Counted from the first letter of the stretch, positions 25,692 to 38,968 are shown. The stretch: 64,000 nt of DNA from Microvelia longipes (GCA_018340805.1 JACMZG010001911.1:51797190-51861189), one strand, 5' to 3'. Numbers and translations are program-made. Notes: a model not told the origin generated them from the letters alone.

Positions 25692-25902
25692 AATTGAGTT
25701 TGAGTCAGATTTACACCTAAATCGAAAAGACATGTTGAGTTTGAGTCAGATTTACACCTAAATCGAAAAGACATGTTGAGTTTGAGTCAGATTTACACCT
25801 AAATCAAAAGGACATGTTGAGTTTGAGTAAGATTTACACCTAAATCAAAAAGACATGTTAAGTTTGAGTCAGATTTATACCTAAATCAAAAAGACATGTG
25901 TA
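25692..25902. repeat. 41-bp tandem array, five units
   Basis: Five head-to-tail units with period 41 bp contain TTGAGTTTGAGTCAGATTTA and ACACCTAAATC. The first three are nearly identical, and the last two carry shared substitutions. Confidence 0.92.
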
Positions 25903-27159
25903 AGGTTTATTTAAAATAAAGTAACGTTCTTGACTGTTATATCCTTAAAGTATCTAGCAAATAACGTAAAGCACTATGCAAGAACAATACTTATTTGAGT
26001 AAGAATTAAAGGTGTATCAAAGAATCGCAAGCCTTAGTAAACTTAAGCTGTGGTCTAAAATAAAACCCTTTAATATACTAAAACAAAGTGTTTAATTTTA
26101 GACCCCCTGGTGACAAAAGAAATGCTAAGAATACCTGTCAATGAACTGACCTTGTTTACTTGAACATTATGCCACGCCAAATCTTAAATTATGTTATTAC
26201 TGTTTTTTTAATATAATTATTATTATTATCTGTAAATAATTTTATAGCCTTAAAATATTTTAACCGACATATTGTTCGAAATATTTTTTTATTAAAAAAA
26301 ACTCTTTGTACCTGAACCCCGAAATTAAAAAAGTAAAAGTATGATGAAAAAACTACCCTAATTTTCTGATTAAAATCACGCACTGATGTTAAGGTTGTTC
26401 TAAGAATTAAGGATACGATGTTATTTAAAAGTCAATTTTTGAAACCAAAAAAAGCCTTATAATAAGCGTTCTAATGTGTTGAAAAGTACGACAAAAAAAC
26501 TTACCTGTAATCAGTGCCGGAATATAATGTAAACCAAACAAATTAATCCCTGGGACAAAAACTCAAATAACCATGTAATCATAATAATTATTTAGTGCAT
26601 CTTGACATATTTGTACCTTACCTGTTGCATGTGATTTTTGAGTGATTATTGAGCTTTTTTGCGAAATGGAAAAACCTTTAATTTTAATAAAACCAATCTC
26701 TATAGCTGTTAGTTAATTTATGAGTGTTCATACTAATTTTGACTTTGCTCATAAGTAGATGTTTAGGAATCAGAAATCGTAATTTCTACTGTATCATCAG
26801 TTTCAGGAGTTTCAAAACCTCCTGAATAGTTTTTACCTAGTTATCTGTCTATATGTATGTTAATATATGTGTGAGAGTGTGTCTGTATGTGTACGCTAGT
26901 GTTTGTATGTGTTTATGTGAGACTTTTACTATCTTAGCTCCCGCAGTTTGTATATGACATATCCTGAGGTCGGTGATCATTGTTCCCAATTTTATTATTA
27001 ATTTAAAATGTCTGATTAAACACCTCTGAGAATTTAAATCACCTCTTAATACTCCTACGAAACTATATGTACTCTCTGTTCTTCAGGCCCTTTATGAAAA
27101 ATATTCTTACTCACTTACTATAATATATTATATTAATATATTAAATTATTATATTATTA
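25903..27159. other. A+T-rich intergenic sequence, nothing recognised
   Basis: No gene is supported. The 64-codon minus frame at 26189-26383 is A+T-biased. A (TG)-rich stretch lies near 26866-26920. Confidence 0.5.
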
Positions 27160-27455
27160 CTACAGAGGTCCTATTGGTTGCATTTTGAAACATCAAAAAT
27201 GTAACCTGACTACCTTCGACTATCAATATAATCAAATAAAAAGAACAAAATTACAGTAACTTATATTAAATAAGGATTTAAGTACAAATTGCTCAGGATG
27301 CTAAAAAATTGATTTATTATAACCTTAACTAACTCTTGGAGGAGATTTCAGTGAGGTTATACAGAGCCCCCGAGAGCTCCAAAATGATGTTTCAGGCCTC
27401 TCAATGTATTAAGATAGACTATGCTCCCTCTATTAATACATCTCTAAGTTAGAAT
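27160..27455 (+). repeat. Dispersed repeat family B, copy 2
   Basis: It starts at ACTACAGAGGTCCTATTGG and ends after TTTCAGGCCTCTCAATGTAT, with the internal blocks CTATCAATATAATCAAATAA and TTTCAGTGAGGTTA in the family order. The element is preceded by a TA-rich palindromic tract (about 27120-27156). Confidence 0.88.
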
Positions 27456-29131
27456 ACGCTATGTTATATAGTTCTGTAACAGTATATGGAGGTTATTGTA
27501 TTCTCAGTAGTGCCTAAGTTTAAATTATTTACACTTTACATTATTCTTACACTATTATTAATTGAAGTTAATAAGAAATATTTTAAATTAGTGAGGAAAC
27601 TATTTACAATGAAATGGTGCAAATTATTTTAAGTGAAATATTTTTAGGTGCAGTTAGTATATATTAATAAATTTAAGTGTTAGTAAAAATAGTAAGTGAA
27701 ATTTGTATTTACATGCTTTCAAATAGATATTATGCCTATAACAATGTAGGTATACTTATTTAGGAACTAAAAGGTTATACTTAAAACTTTTAAGAGTAAA
27801 ATTTAAATAGACTAAATTAATTGTAGCAGAACACCAATGGTGTTTCACAAGGTTCAATTGGTGATCTCTGACTGTAAACGGTCATATAACAGATAATTCT
27901 CTATCTGTGCTATTTGAATCCAATTATATACAGCATAAGTTTTCACCCCTCTACTCATAATAATATTTATCCTACCGGTAGGTTTAAATTTCCCTCTTTA
28001 TCTTATGCGTGGAGGGTTAAAAACTTTTATTTCTAAATTTTATTTATTTTAAAAGGTTTTTAAGTTAAGGATTCAAACTAAGTTCTTATCGATAACAGAA
28101 ATTATTCTCAATCGTTAAAACATTTATTAATTTTTATGTTTTATTATAAAACTAAATTTTAGTTATAGGCATAATTCTATTTCCCCAGCACCTTTTTAAT
28201 TTCCGAAAAGCCAAGAGCCAAGCCAAAATTAAATATTCGACATTTTACGTCGAAATTTAAATTTTGATGCTCACCCTTTGAACTTCACTTATACTTCTTT
28301 TTGACATCTCTTTTTGACAGTCCCCATATTTGGTAGTCATCTTGGGTTAATCCATACTGACTGCAACCTAAATACAGAATTAGCTTTTAAAGGTTTTTGT
28401 TTTCTAATTTTATGAAAATACATGAAAAATATTCAACACAAAGTGCAGATCAAATTTGGTTAAGAACTCTAAAAAAGTTCTTTGTGTGTAGTATGAGACA
28501 CAATACACATTTTATACCCTCTAGAAAGGCATAAAGCACTCTAGACTAGTCGCAAAACTACATAAAAATGTAAATTTCTGTCATAAGTTAAAAAGGAGAT
28601 GCAATTTAAAAAGCGACATTGATCACAAATCACAACAACATAAAAACGTACAAAATTGTTTCAGTTAAATGTGAAAACAAATAAAAGACATACCACGTAT
28701 TAGATCATAAAAACTTATCATAAACCAAAACTGACTACTGATCATTATAATTGTTATTCAATGTGCATATCACATAATAATTTGTCACGAAAGATACATC
28801 ATGAGTCACGGTAAGAGTGCTTTTATAATCAGAGTAAAAGTAATGGTACAATTCTTAAACTGTCCGACGTAATATTTTGCGAAGAATTTGATCAAAGTAA
28901 CGATCTTTAATTAGACACATTGTAGATTGTGTTCGCAAATGTGTAAACATGCTTGTAACGTTCTTTATTATGATTCATATTTATTTGTTTGTAATCCATT
29001 ATTTTTTATGAAGAAATAATAAAAAAAATGGGCATCAAAATACGAAGAAAATCCCTTTCATTATCAAAATAAACCAAGTTTTTGTTATCTGAAAAAAAAT
29101 GATAAATCACTTTTCTCCATACATATGTTAT
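27456..29131. other. A+T-rich intergenic sequence, nothing recognised
   Basis: No coding frame of note. A direct pair CTTTTTGACATCTC / TTTTTGACAGTCC lies near 28300. Confidence 0.45.
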
Positions 29132-29445
29132 TACTATAGAGTCCTTATTGGCTAAATTTTAGAACATCGAAAAAGGAACCAGACCGCCATCGATGTATAT
29201 AATCAAATATACTACAAAAACACAGTAATACTTACGTAACAGAACTCTAAATAATACAAAAAAGAAACACAAACAATGTGCCAAAAGCGGACAACAATTA
29301 GTTTATATAACCTTAAAAAACCTCTAGAGGAGGTTTCAATAAGGTTACTCAGAGACCCTGAGAGCCCCAATAAGATGTTTCTAAGCCAAAATGTATTGAA
29401 ATAGGGTATTCCCCAGATAGAAATATACCTCTATACTCATGAAAA
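29132..29445 (+). repeat. Dispersed repeat family B, copy 3
   Basis: It starts at ACTATAGAGTCCTTATTGGC and has the ACAATGTGCCAAAAGCGG block and TTTCAATAAGGTTACTCAGA. It ends near AATGTATTGAAATAGGG. It is more diverged than copies 2 and 4. Confidence 0.85.
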
Positions 29446-31521
29446 TCAAGTTTTCCGTACCCTGATTGTAAAGGTATATTCTAGTCACGGACTATCATAT
29501 ATTGACCATATCCCATACCATATATAATTTCTAAATCCCAACAATAAGTATTTAAATTACAAAAATTTAAATAATAATGCTATTTCATTCCCGTTTATAG
29601 TAATTTTTTTTAAAAAAAGTTATTTTTGTTCTGATATTTAATACCACATTGTTGTTCCCTAATTCAAAAATAAAATATAACTTAATCAATACAAATCATC
29701 ACAATAAATAAAAACATAAAAAATAGTATAAAAATAAAAATAACAAGTATTACAAAAAATTAAAAGAGCTATCAGTAATTGTAGGATTATAATAAATAAT
29801 ACTAGTTTTAACAATTTATAGTTGATTTGCTTAGTCTGCTTGCAAGGCTGGTAAGCCGTCTGCCTAACGGCTTAAGCATTCCGCCTACCTATTATTGATT
29901 TTTAACCCTTATTCTGTTTTCATTCTATAAACTAAAACATGGTTTCATTTGTTTTAGTATTTTTTTCTATTTCTATTTATCTTTTATATTTATCAATTAT
30001 TAATGAAACACGCAACGGTTTCAGAGAAAAAAACCTTTTTTTTACTTTTTAAAACTCTAAAGATTACTTTTTGGAGTTATGCTTTACGAATAGTTGTTTC
30101 GGATAAGGAACTTATTGGATAGTTTTCCATTTAATTTCGGTTTAATATATTAAACAAAATATTAATAAAAATTATAGTAATATATTATACATATTAATAT
30201 ATAAATATTATATAATATATAATTAATATATAAATTATTAATATTAATAAAAATTATAGTAATAAATACTATCAAATCATAGATTATAAGGTTATCTAAA
30301 TTGAAGATAGTACATACCGGGTAGTTCATTTTATATGCGGGCACGTTAAATCGTTAATATATTGTAAAATATGGTCCAAAGCTTTTGGCTACGAAAGTCC
30401 CTACTTGACAAAGCTTACTCTGGTGAGATATAAATAAGTATGTTTTGATTATAATATTTGTAATTTTTCTCCAAATATATTATTTTTGTTATCACTTACT
30501 AAGTTCCTTATAGTCCTTAACCTTAGTTCCTCATCCTTAAGTTATTGGAGCATATATGATGACTTTTATGAGACCAAAACGGTTCATGTTGTAATCGTCA
30601 TATTCACTCAAATAAAACCAATGAAAATTTAAAAGATCATTATGTTTTGGATAAGTTAATAACAATAATATATGCAATCACAAAACGTTCTTGTCTTTTC
30701 TTCCTAAATTAAAATATTACAACCAAGTTAGTCATTATTTGACAGAATGGCACATTTTTAGCGAATTATATATATATATATATATCAAAAATGACGCTTA
30801 TAAGATTGTTCGAATGACAAAGAGAAAGAGGAGCGGGGAGATCGATGGCTTTTTTATACCAAATTTATCTACATATAGTCGTTTTGTTTTGCATTAGAAA
30901 TCATTATATTACCGCATTTTCAGAAATTATTATTTTTTTATAAAAATACTATGAATTCAAAGAAGTCAATTTTGCATGGTTAAGTTCTGTCACAAATTGT
31001 AATTTCGGTCCATTATGACTAAAAAGTCTTATTTTTGAGTCAGGTACAACATTTTTGTTGAGATACACGTATAAAATTGAGGTACAAGATGCCGGGTATG
31101 CCGTGATTCCTGGGACAGGTATTATCACGTATCTAGTTAACTCCCAGCTACAACAACCAATTGTCTTTAAATCCTGCTTCTTACACTTTTAAAATAGAAC
31201 GGAATTCAGCTATATTGTTTTAGATACTAAACGGATTAAAGGCGGTGTTCAAGGACACTACTTGAGATTAAGTATGCAAGATTCATTCCTATGTTACTCA
31301 CGTAACATATGTCCCACTCAATTTCAAGTAATGTTCTTGAATACCGCTGAAGTTAATTTTTATTCACTAAAAAAATTGTTAAGTTATTAGATTCTTTGTT
31401 TTGTTTTTATTATACGTTAACGCAAGGATCATCTGTCGAATATATCTGACTTAGTAGATTTGACAAAACAATTCCGCAAAGTAGCTCTATGTTTATTTTT
31501 ACGCCAGTTTTTAACCTTTTA
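29446..31521. other. A+T-rich intergenic sequence, little recognised
   Basis: A small GC-richer patch at 29836-29895 (CTGGTAAGCCGTCTGCCTAACGG, in part) may be an old tRNA-like repeat. A 40-80 bp imperfect duplication containing TTAATAAAAATTATAGTAAT recurs at about 30160 and 30240. The 68-codon frame at 30691-30897 has no domain. Confidence 0.45.
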
Positions 31522-31533
31522 AGTTATCTTGGA

Positions 31534-31758
31534 ATCTGCCTCCGTAGTCGTGGTCGTATAGAACTGGACTTCGGCACCGAAGGCCGGGTTGACAGCCCGG
31601 GACTATGCTCTCAGTTTTTATGAATAGAATTTGATGTAAAATGATTTCGCCAACTTAAGCTGTACTTTGAGCATAGTAGATGCGACCCACCCGAGGTTTG
31701 TTCCCGCAGGGCGAATACCCTGAAGGGCCGAAAGGCCCTAAAACTGGCATTATTATTG
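31534..31758 (+). mobile_element. GC-rich SINE-like insertion with 12-bp target-site duplication
   Basis: The 12-mer AGTTATCTTGGA occurs perfectly on both sides, at 31522-31533 and 31759-31770, and brackets a 225-bp insert far GC-richer than its flanks. The 5' part is tRNA-like. A hairpin CTTCGGCACCGAAG sits where an anticodon arm would be. It is followed by a T-arm-like stem CCGGG-TTGACAG-CCCGG with a 7-base loop. The 3' end is a short TTATTATTG-like tail. A 9-bp inverted repeat ACTATGCTC/GAGCATAGT lies in the body. This is the architecture of a tRNA-derived SINE inserted by target-primed reverse transcription. Confidence 0.7.
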
Positions 31759-31770
31759 AGTTATCTTGGA

Positions 31771-33125
31771 CTCTCGATGGCCAAAAGGAAGAAATTTCTT
31801 GCTTTTGAACAAACCAGACAATAGAACTAGGGTCACCCTTTTCCCTAAAATAAATAATTAAGGTTTTTAATACATCATAGATATGATTTAAGACAAGAGT
31901 ACTTCATGTATAATCAAGTAGTAATCATGTACTTCACACATAGACTTCGTTCTTTACTAATGCAGTAGAAAGTATAATAAAAGCAGATGTTAGTCTCCAC
32001 ATGAACGCTCTTCCAAAAGTATTCTAGCAAAAGGTTTAGATAATATATGCTATATGGCTCTTAAATCAATGATAAAATACGTTTCTAGAGGACAATGTCC
32101 CGTAATTCCATCCAGCCACAGCTCTTAGATTACTTATAAATTATAAAAATTAACTACAATAATAAAATTGACAAACTATAAAAACTTAACCCTTTATAAA
32201 GGTAGTCATCACAAGAATCAATGTTAAATAAAACTTCAAATATTTTATTTTAAGAACACGAGTTATATATAATACAAAAAAAGAAAAGGAAGCATTCTAC
32301 ACAAAATATTGGAAGTACAATTTTGTACCTGGACCTTGGTACCTTGGGTGCAATTACTGAGTCCAGACATACTCCGTACTCCCAGATACTTCTACTTTGA
32401 CTCAGACTTTTCTAAAGAAAATAATTTCTATTTTCTTAAGAAAAAACAGTGGGATCATCTGTTGTGATGAGATGAGGCTTTGGTAAGGTTAGAACAAGGT
32501 TATACAACTATTATACAAGAGTGACATTATGTAGGTCGGCTTTCAATTGGGAATTGTTTTAGAAAACGTAATCTTTTATAAGTTGGAATTTATTGTATAA
32601 GTTTATGGTTTTATATCTTTGGTGGAAGTAAATTCTTGGAAGTTTAAACAATTTAAGCGAGAACAGTTTAATTTAAGAATGTTAAAAGTTTGTAATAAAA
32701 ATATTTTATATTAATGTTATTTTGACGTGTTCTAAGAACAATTAAACCCACATCTGCTAAATTCTCCCAGCTCTACCCAACACTGCTAAATTCACAAGAT
32801 ATTCAATTTATATACTGTGGTTTATTTAAATAAGAGGAAGGAAATCGGTAAGTCCAGTATGAATACAAAAAAATGTACAATATCACTAAGACAAGAAGGA
32901 AAAGAAATTTAAAGTATAAAAAAACAATTTGTTACAATATTATGCAGTGATATTAGACATCATATATTTAAATACTTGATTCGATGTTTCTTGTTTTCCA
33001 ATACCTCAAAGTTTACTAGCGAGCAGCTTTGTGTAACCGTGTAGTTATAATACAGATTTTAATTTATTAAGAAAAAAATGTTCGTGTATAAGTAGGCACA
33101 TGCATACATACCCACATACACTAAT
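31771..33125. other. A+T-rich intergenic sequence, nothing recognised
   Basis: No coding frame or repeat family can be supported. A short imperfect duplication around GGTACC lies near 32325-32345. Confidence 0.45.
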
Positions 33126-33128
33126 ATA

Positions 33129-33129
33129 C

Positions 33130-33199
<70 letters not shown>

Positions 33200-33253
33200 A
33201 TATATTATATATATTATATAATATTATATATATATTATATATATATATATATT

Positions 33254-33339
<86 letters not shown>

Positions 33340-33362
33340 ATATATTTATTATATTTATATAA
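33129..33362. repeat. Long (TA)n microsatellite
   Basis: About 230 bases of TA repeats broken by TTATA slips. The long tyrosine/isoleucine frame here is an artefact of the repeat. Confidence 0.95.
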
Positions 33363-33749
33363 GTATATTATTACAGGTAACTCAACATAGTACATGCTGT
33401 TGAAAACATCAGGTAGGTACTTATAAAAATTACACGATAAATTTGATCATTACAATTCTTTTTTAAATGCTTTGTATAATTTAACATTCACAACATACGA
33501 GGAGGCAAGTTGATTATTTCAGCCGACAACCAAGGTCTTTTTTTATCACTTCTCAATGTTTTATTAAATTTTATTATTTATTTTTAATTTAATAATAATT
33601 TATCCAAGTGTTGATATCTGTATATATGACACTCCTAAAAAAATTAACAAGTAAAATGCAATGCTACATCTGGGAACTGTTCCATTATTTGACATTTGTC
33701 ATCATTGATGACTCGACATAATGTCATGTCACACTCTATTTCGTTACAT

Positions 33750-33815
33750 CCAGCTCATTAGAGCGCCGACAGACCCTGAAGGCTCTGTCGGCTCACATCA
33801 TCAGAACTAGAACTG
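33750..33815 (-). repeat. Hairpin with CTGATGA motif
   Basis: GCCGACAGA at 33765-33773 pairs with TCTGTCGGC near 33784-33792 (9-bp stem). On the minus strand CTGATGATG precedes the hairpin. There is no GAAA on the far side, so only half of the hammerhead-like core is present. Confidence 0.5.
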
Positions 33816-33819
33816 AACT

Positions 33820-34095
33820 TATTGCTCTGAGTTGTATTGATCTTGTGTCAGGAACTAAAGTAATACAAAGGGAAGTTTCGATCAAATGTTAGGAACTAAA
33901 ATAATCATAGCGTTGTTTCGATCTAGTGTTTAGAGCTGAACTTAATGTACTGAGTTGTTTCAATCTAGTGTCAGGAACTAAAGTATTATAAAGGGTTGCT
34001 TCGATCTATAGAGTTAGGAACTGAACTAAATACACAGGGTAGTGTCGATCTAGTTTATGAAACAAAACTTAATTCACTAGATTATTTCAGATTAA
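33820..34095. repeat. Degenerate ~46-bp tandem array
   Basis: About six diverged units share GTTTCGATCTAGTGT and AGGAACTAAA, spaced roughly 40-50 bp. It directly follows the hairpin at 33.75-33.8 kb. Confidence 0.75.
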
Positions 34096-35380
34096 AAGTT
34101 ATTTCAAAAATATTGTTTTGCTAAAAAAATAATTAAATTAAATTTCACTGTCTTGGCTAGAGCTACTTTTACACATTTTGGCTACTAAATTTTACTAGAC
34201 ATAACTCAATTAGAAAGAAAACAATTTAAATGAATAATTTTTTGTCCTAATAAAAGGCTTATTTATATTTATTTATTCTTAAGTGCAGAAATACACAAAT
34301 AATTCTTTGAATAATCAGACAGTAGTTATAATGTCAGTATGACAGTACCATTTTTAAAGGTAAATATGATTGAATGTAAAATTTAAAAAAAAATGTCAAC
34401 CAAATAAATGAAAAGTAATTCCCATCTACTCTTCATGTATCTATTTTTATTTTAAAGTTTGTTTTTTTTAAAAAAAAAGCAATCAAAAATAGTAAAAGTT
34501 GTCATGAATGGTCAGTTCTACGTCCGTTTGCCAAATTATTCAATTTTAAATCTTATCTACAACCAGATCAGTTCTTCTTTCGTCAAGCTATTTATTTTTT
34601 TCTCTATTAAAGGATTCAGTGTAGCATCAATGCATCAGGAGTAGATAAGAGGTAAAATATACGAACAGGATACATCCAAGATGTCCCATTCATAGTAAAT
34701 TTTGAAAAGTGAGAACTTGTACTAAAAAAGGGTTTATTGTAAACTATGTTTACACTAAGAAAACATCTTACCATTCATAAAATATTTTATGAATGAAATT
34801 TAACAATACTATCAATATTAAGTAGTGATAGTATCAGATTACTACTTGACAAGACACTTGAATTAAGCATCGTAAGAGGATACCATCCGGTTTGGGTTTA
34901 GAAGGCCCTTTTATGTTTTTTTTTTTTACTTATAAGCCCTTCAAACAATGGAGTTAAGGAGTCTAATGGAGTGGAAAGATGACAATATGTCACACAGGTG
35001 ATTTTATGAGATTCAGGTAAAAAGCAACAACATAGTAGGAAACCAATTTCAGTGACAATGTTTACCTTCACAGCATCTGATTTCATCCAAAAAGGTTTTT
35101 TTTAGAACATGTTTTTTTATGAGTATTCTTTTATGTCCTTTGTTATAAAAAAGGTAAACAAAATAAACCTTATTAGGATTAAGGACTAATTAATTTGGAG
35201 CAATTTGTAAGTCGAGTCATTAAGGATCTAAAGTTACAAAATCAAATAAGTCTAATTAGTTCTAAGGTTAAAGTTTTATTAACTAGATTGCACCTTTTAT
35301 TCAGAAATATATATTAATTCTTATCGCAAATTAAATAGGGGAGGTTTAAAGAAAATTAGCGCGATTTATCATTCATTGAA
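34096..35380. other. A+T-rich intergenic sequence, nothing recognised
   Basis: Short frames at 34459-34644 (plus) and 34898-35086 (minus) have no recognisable domain and no splice context that could be judged. Confidence 0.4.
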
Positions 35381-35600
35381 AATTCCTTCACAGATAAAGA
35401 AATGGAAGTTCCCCAGGTTTCGTTTCCATTGTTAAAAACGTCTTCAGGGATGAAAAAATCGTGATGTTGACTCGACGCGATACACTCTGGTTTTAGTGAA
35501 TATCGTCGATGCAACAAAGCGATGTTGTGCACCTCTGAACATTCTTCAGAGGAACGATACGTTGGAAACTTCATTTTCCGTGTCAACAAAGTCATCGCCG
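35381..35600 (-). repeat. Repeat fragment with a hammerhead-like core
   Basis: On the minus strand CTGAAGA (complement of 35441-35447) is followed directly by a CGTTT...AAACG stem and then GAAA (complement of 35418-35421). This matches CUGANGA-stem II-GAAA without the extra base seen in the other copies. A convincing stem III and a UH cleavage dinucleotide are not found. The 79-codon minus frame covering the segment has no known domain. Confidence 0.5.
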
Positions 35601-36736
35601 TAAAATTTTAACATTTCAGTATTAATCTTATACATCTACGACAGACCCATGACACTCTATTTAAAAATTTGAACCTGCATCACTTGCATTTGAAGTCTGA
35701 CTGCCGTCCCAACTATAAAAAGATCTAATAAACAGCCTTAACAACAGTGCCTCACCGGCACTGGTGATGACCTTCGGGGCTGATGGCCGCCTTTTGTTTG
35801 CTAAAAAAAGTAAATTATAGGAGAGACTTTTTCTTTTATCATTATAAGTTGTATTTAACGTTTTGCAACATAGACATATATTATGCCTTTTTAATTTTAA
35901 CATTGAGGTCCATATCTTACGAATTTCGCAATCAATTTTTTAATCACCTAATTATTTATTTAGTTTAATTTTTTACCACTTTATCAACCAATAAAAAGCG
36001 ACATTTAAATAAAAATTGTGTTACGTAATGACAACAAACATCTAAAATAGCTAACAAATACAAAAAGATAAAACAATAGTTTTAAATTTAATTAATAAGT
36101 TATTGAAATAATATCGTATATGGACTCTTCTTACATGGTTTATTAGTTTCTGAATAATTGAAATTTTTTATTGGACAATTCAGTCATTTAATGAATGACA
36201 TACATAATTTATCTTAAAAAGTAAACAAGTCGTAAAAATGTCAGGTGGGGTACAAAAAGAGCATTTTTGAGTAATTTAAAGTTGGTAAGTGTTACGGCGT
36301 GGAACCGCAAACGACAGCTCGGTTCCACTGACGTTTTAGCACCCTTTTCTTCTGGACTTTTTTTTATTGAAAAATAGTCTCTTTCCTGTCTTCTATAGTT
36401 AAGTAATAGAAAAGTTAATGAATAAAGTAATTTTCCTGTTAATTTTCTAACCACTTGCTGACATAATAATTTTACTTTTTTATTTATTTTACTTTACTAA
36501 AATAAATCTAAAATAGTTTGATAACGTTGCTAATAAGTTGTTATTTTGTGTAGGGGACTGAAAAAACACCCTATCGACGAGTTTAATAATAATAAATAAG
36601 TAACGAGCATAGCGTTATCATCTTTTGCTTAGTGTTGTAAGGTAAATGACACCCAAAACGTTCACTTGAGAGAAAAAGAGTCACTTGAGTAAAAGAGTAA
36701 TGATGTAATTTATTAGTATCGAGCATTGAGATATTA
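35601..36736. other. Intergenic sequence with two short minus-strand frames
   Basis: Frames at 35661-35903 (80 codons) and 36209-36454 (81 codons), both minus, include GC-richer portions (RPSAPKVITSAGEAL; EEKGAKTSVEPSCRLRF). These could be decayed coding or repeat sequence. No family is recognised and no function is proposed. A small hairpin CAGTGCC-TCACC-GGCACTG lies near 35747-35765. Confidence 0.35.
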
Positions 36737-37035
36737 TTACTATAGAGAAGCCCTATTGATTAAATTTTAAAGCATCGAAAAAGTAACCTGCCCACCTTCA
36801 ACTATCAATATAATCAAATGAACAGAACAATTTTTTTAAACAGAATGTTATAATACAAATTATAACACAGTCCAGTTCATGTGCAAGAATAAAAAAACAA
36901 TTAATTTATTATAATCAGACTCACTCTTGAAGGAGTTTTCAATGAGGTTACACAGACCCCAAGAGCTCCAAAGTTATGTTTCAGGCCCCTCAATGTATCG
37001 AGGTAGGCTATACCCCTCTAGGAATATATCTACAT
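36737..37035 (+). repeat. Dispersed repeat family B, copy 4
   Basis: It starts at ACTATAGAGAAGCCCTATTG and carries ACTATCAATATAATCAAATG and TTTCAATGAGGTTACACAGA. It ends after CAATGTATCGAGGTAGGC. The frame at 36976-37230 begins inside it and is not a gene. Confidence 0.88.
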
Positions 37036-38748
37036 GGTCTTGGACATGTTATAAAAATTGTTAGTTTCAGTGTAGCCAATATTTGTAGTCTCCTAAAGTA
37101 TATACCTAACATACCACTTCATACAAGGTCCTTCAATTTTCTCCAAAAAATCAGTTTGGTGGATAAAAAAAATTATAAGCTTAAAATAATTAAGAAAAAA
37201 GGCTTGAAATTTTTGCAAGTTATATATTAGTACCTTATAAAGTCTTCTGCAAAGTATAGCTAAATCTTTAATTGTGTTCTAATAATTTGGTTTTTATTTA
37301 TCTACTTACATTTATATTCAAATAAATTATATACTAACAATGACAAGATCTAATGAATAGATAGGCACAGCTAAGTAAAGTTATACTATACCTAATGACA
37401 ATATTACCATATTTTGATTGATATCTAAATATAGTAATATGCGGTATCAACACCAGACCGCAGTTGTACCTAATGGTAATATTAAATATTCATATAATTT
37501 AAAATAACCTACTCAACATCAGGTTGCATTATACACCAGGTGTTCTTGATTAAATATTTTTTTAGATAAAAAAATGTTAAATAAATGGTAACAGAACACA
37601 ATGCTTCCTATCTGTATTGCAATTTGAGCCTCCTAATAGCTATTTGGTTATCCAACAAAATGCATTAAACAAAGCCGCTAGATTATCTTAACTACAGCAA
37701 TGACTTAAAGCCTGGCAAGGATTTCAGTTGTACACAAACTGAGCGAGCGAAACAAAGCATTTTTGGCACCATATCTTAAAAGGGGATGCTTGTGTAAAGT
37801 AAATTACTTTATAATAAGATTATGCAAGTGTCAAATAAGCATTTTAAGATAAAATGAAGATTCACTTAAATCAAAAGTTTATTCACCAGTTACGATTTTA
37901 AAAAACTATTACTAACTATAAAACTATGTGAATGTATTTCTTAATAAAAGGTGTATATAACAGCTTTAAAATGTTTCTTTATTTCCAGGAAAATTGTCAA
38001 AATAGGTTAAAAATGTAAACGGATCATATCGAATAAATATGAATTGCAATAAATAGCAATAAAATAAATATTAAAAAAAAAATATTCAAAAGAAATTATG
38101 AAACCAAATTAAAATTTTATAGGTGGTGGAGAAGAATTAAAAACTAAGAAGCTAACATATTTATGCGGGCTACAAAGTTAAGTAGTGAGTTTGTTTTAAA
38201 TAATAAGAATTATAAATAATACTTTATATTAAGGCATATTAACTTAAATATTCTATTATAAACAATTACTTTAATTCGTTTGGCAATTTTAAAATTGTAT
38301 ATTGTTGGAAACTACATCTTTATAAGTGATGCAATATTACAGGTTTAGTATTAGTTTCAGCGAATTATTAAAGATAATAACAGCTTTTATTAATTTTTCT
38401 TTTGATCCTTTTTATATACTAATGAATAGAAATTTATCGATGGATCGAAAAATGATGACGAACATAACTTTGATTTTGTGTCAGGTCATCAACGCAATCT
38501 TGCAAGACATTGTCATGAATTTTCAAAACATTTTCAAACTTGACATGCTTAAATTTGACATACCTAGGAGTTTCATTCACAATTAATAATTAAAAAATTA
38601 AATATTTATTTTCTAATATTACTAATTACATTAATATAATCATACACAATATACATAATATACTAATTACATAATATATTCATTAACAAATTAAATAATC
38701 TTCATATTTGTGAACCCGAAGAACGAAATAAATATTGTAATTAATTAA
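37036..38748. other. A+T-rich intergenic sequence, nothing recognised
   Basis: The 86-codon frame at 38326-38586 has no domain. Near 37380-37520 a segment around CCTAATGACAATATTA is repeated once. Confidence 0.45.
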
Positions 38749-38968
38749 TTTGTTCTTAGGCGGGGTTTGGTAGGGGGTTCGACCCCGTGTTCAACCCCCT
38801 TGGGGATTCAACCCCGACTTTTCACACAGTATTTTTCACCGTAAAAAATGAGTTTTAGGGTTGAACCTCGAGTTCAATCCCGTTCACTCGACAACTGCCG
38901 AGGGGTTGAACTCCCTATGAGGTCGAACACGGGGTTAAACCCCCTTCCAAAGCCCGCGCCTGAACAAA
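38749..38968. mobile_element. GC-rich 220-bp foldback element with reiterated GGGTTGAAC motif
   Basis: The ends TTTGTTCTTAGGCGGGG and CCCGCGCCTGAACAAA are inverted repeats, and pairing extends about 60-70 bp inward. The motif GGGTTcGAcC or its complement GTTCAACCCC occurs about eight times in both orientations, including the palindromic centre GGGTTGAACCTCGAGTTCAA. Base composition is sharply different from the flanks. No protein is encoded. The motif resembles an RNA polymerase III B box (GGTTCGANTCC), but no A box is seen. Confidence 0.8.

Noticed and set aside
33100..33390. 96-codon frame rich in tyrosine and isoleucine
   Set aside because: It is a (TA)n microsatellite read in frame. The same holds for frames at 15179-15415, 59846-60309, 62573-62854 and 63510-63780.
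33750..33815. Complete hammerhead ribozyme
   Set aside because: Only CTGATGA and a hairpin are present; the GAAA element is missing.
38326..38586. 86-codon frame
   Set aside because: No domain, no homologous pattern recognised, and isolated in A+T-rich DNA.
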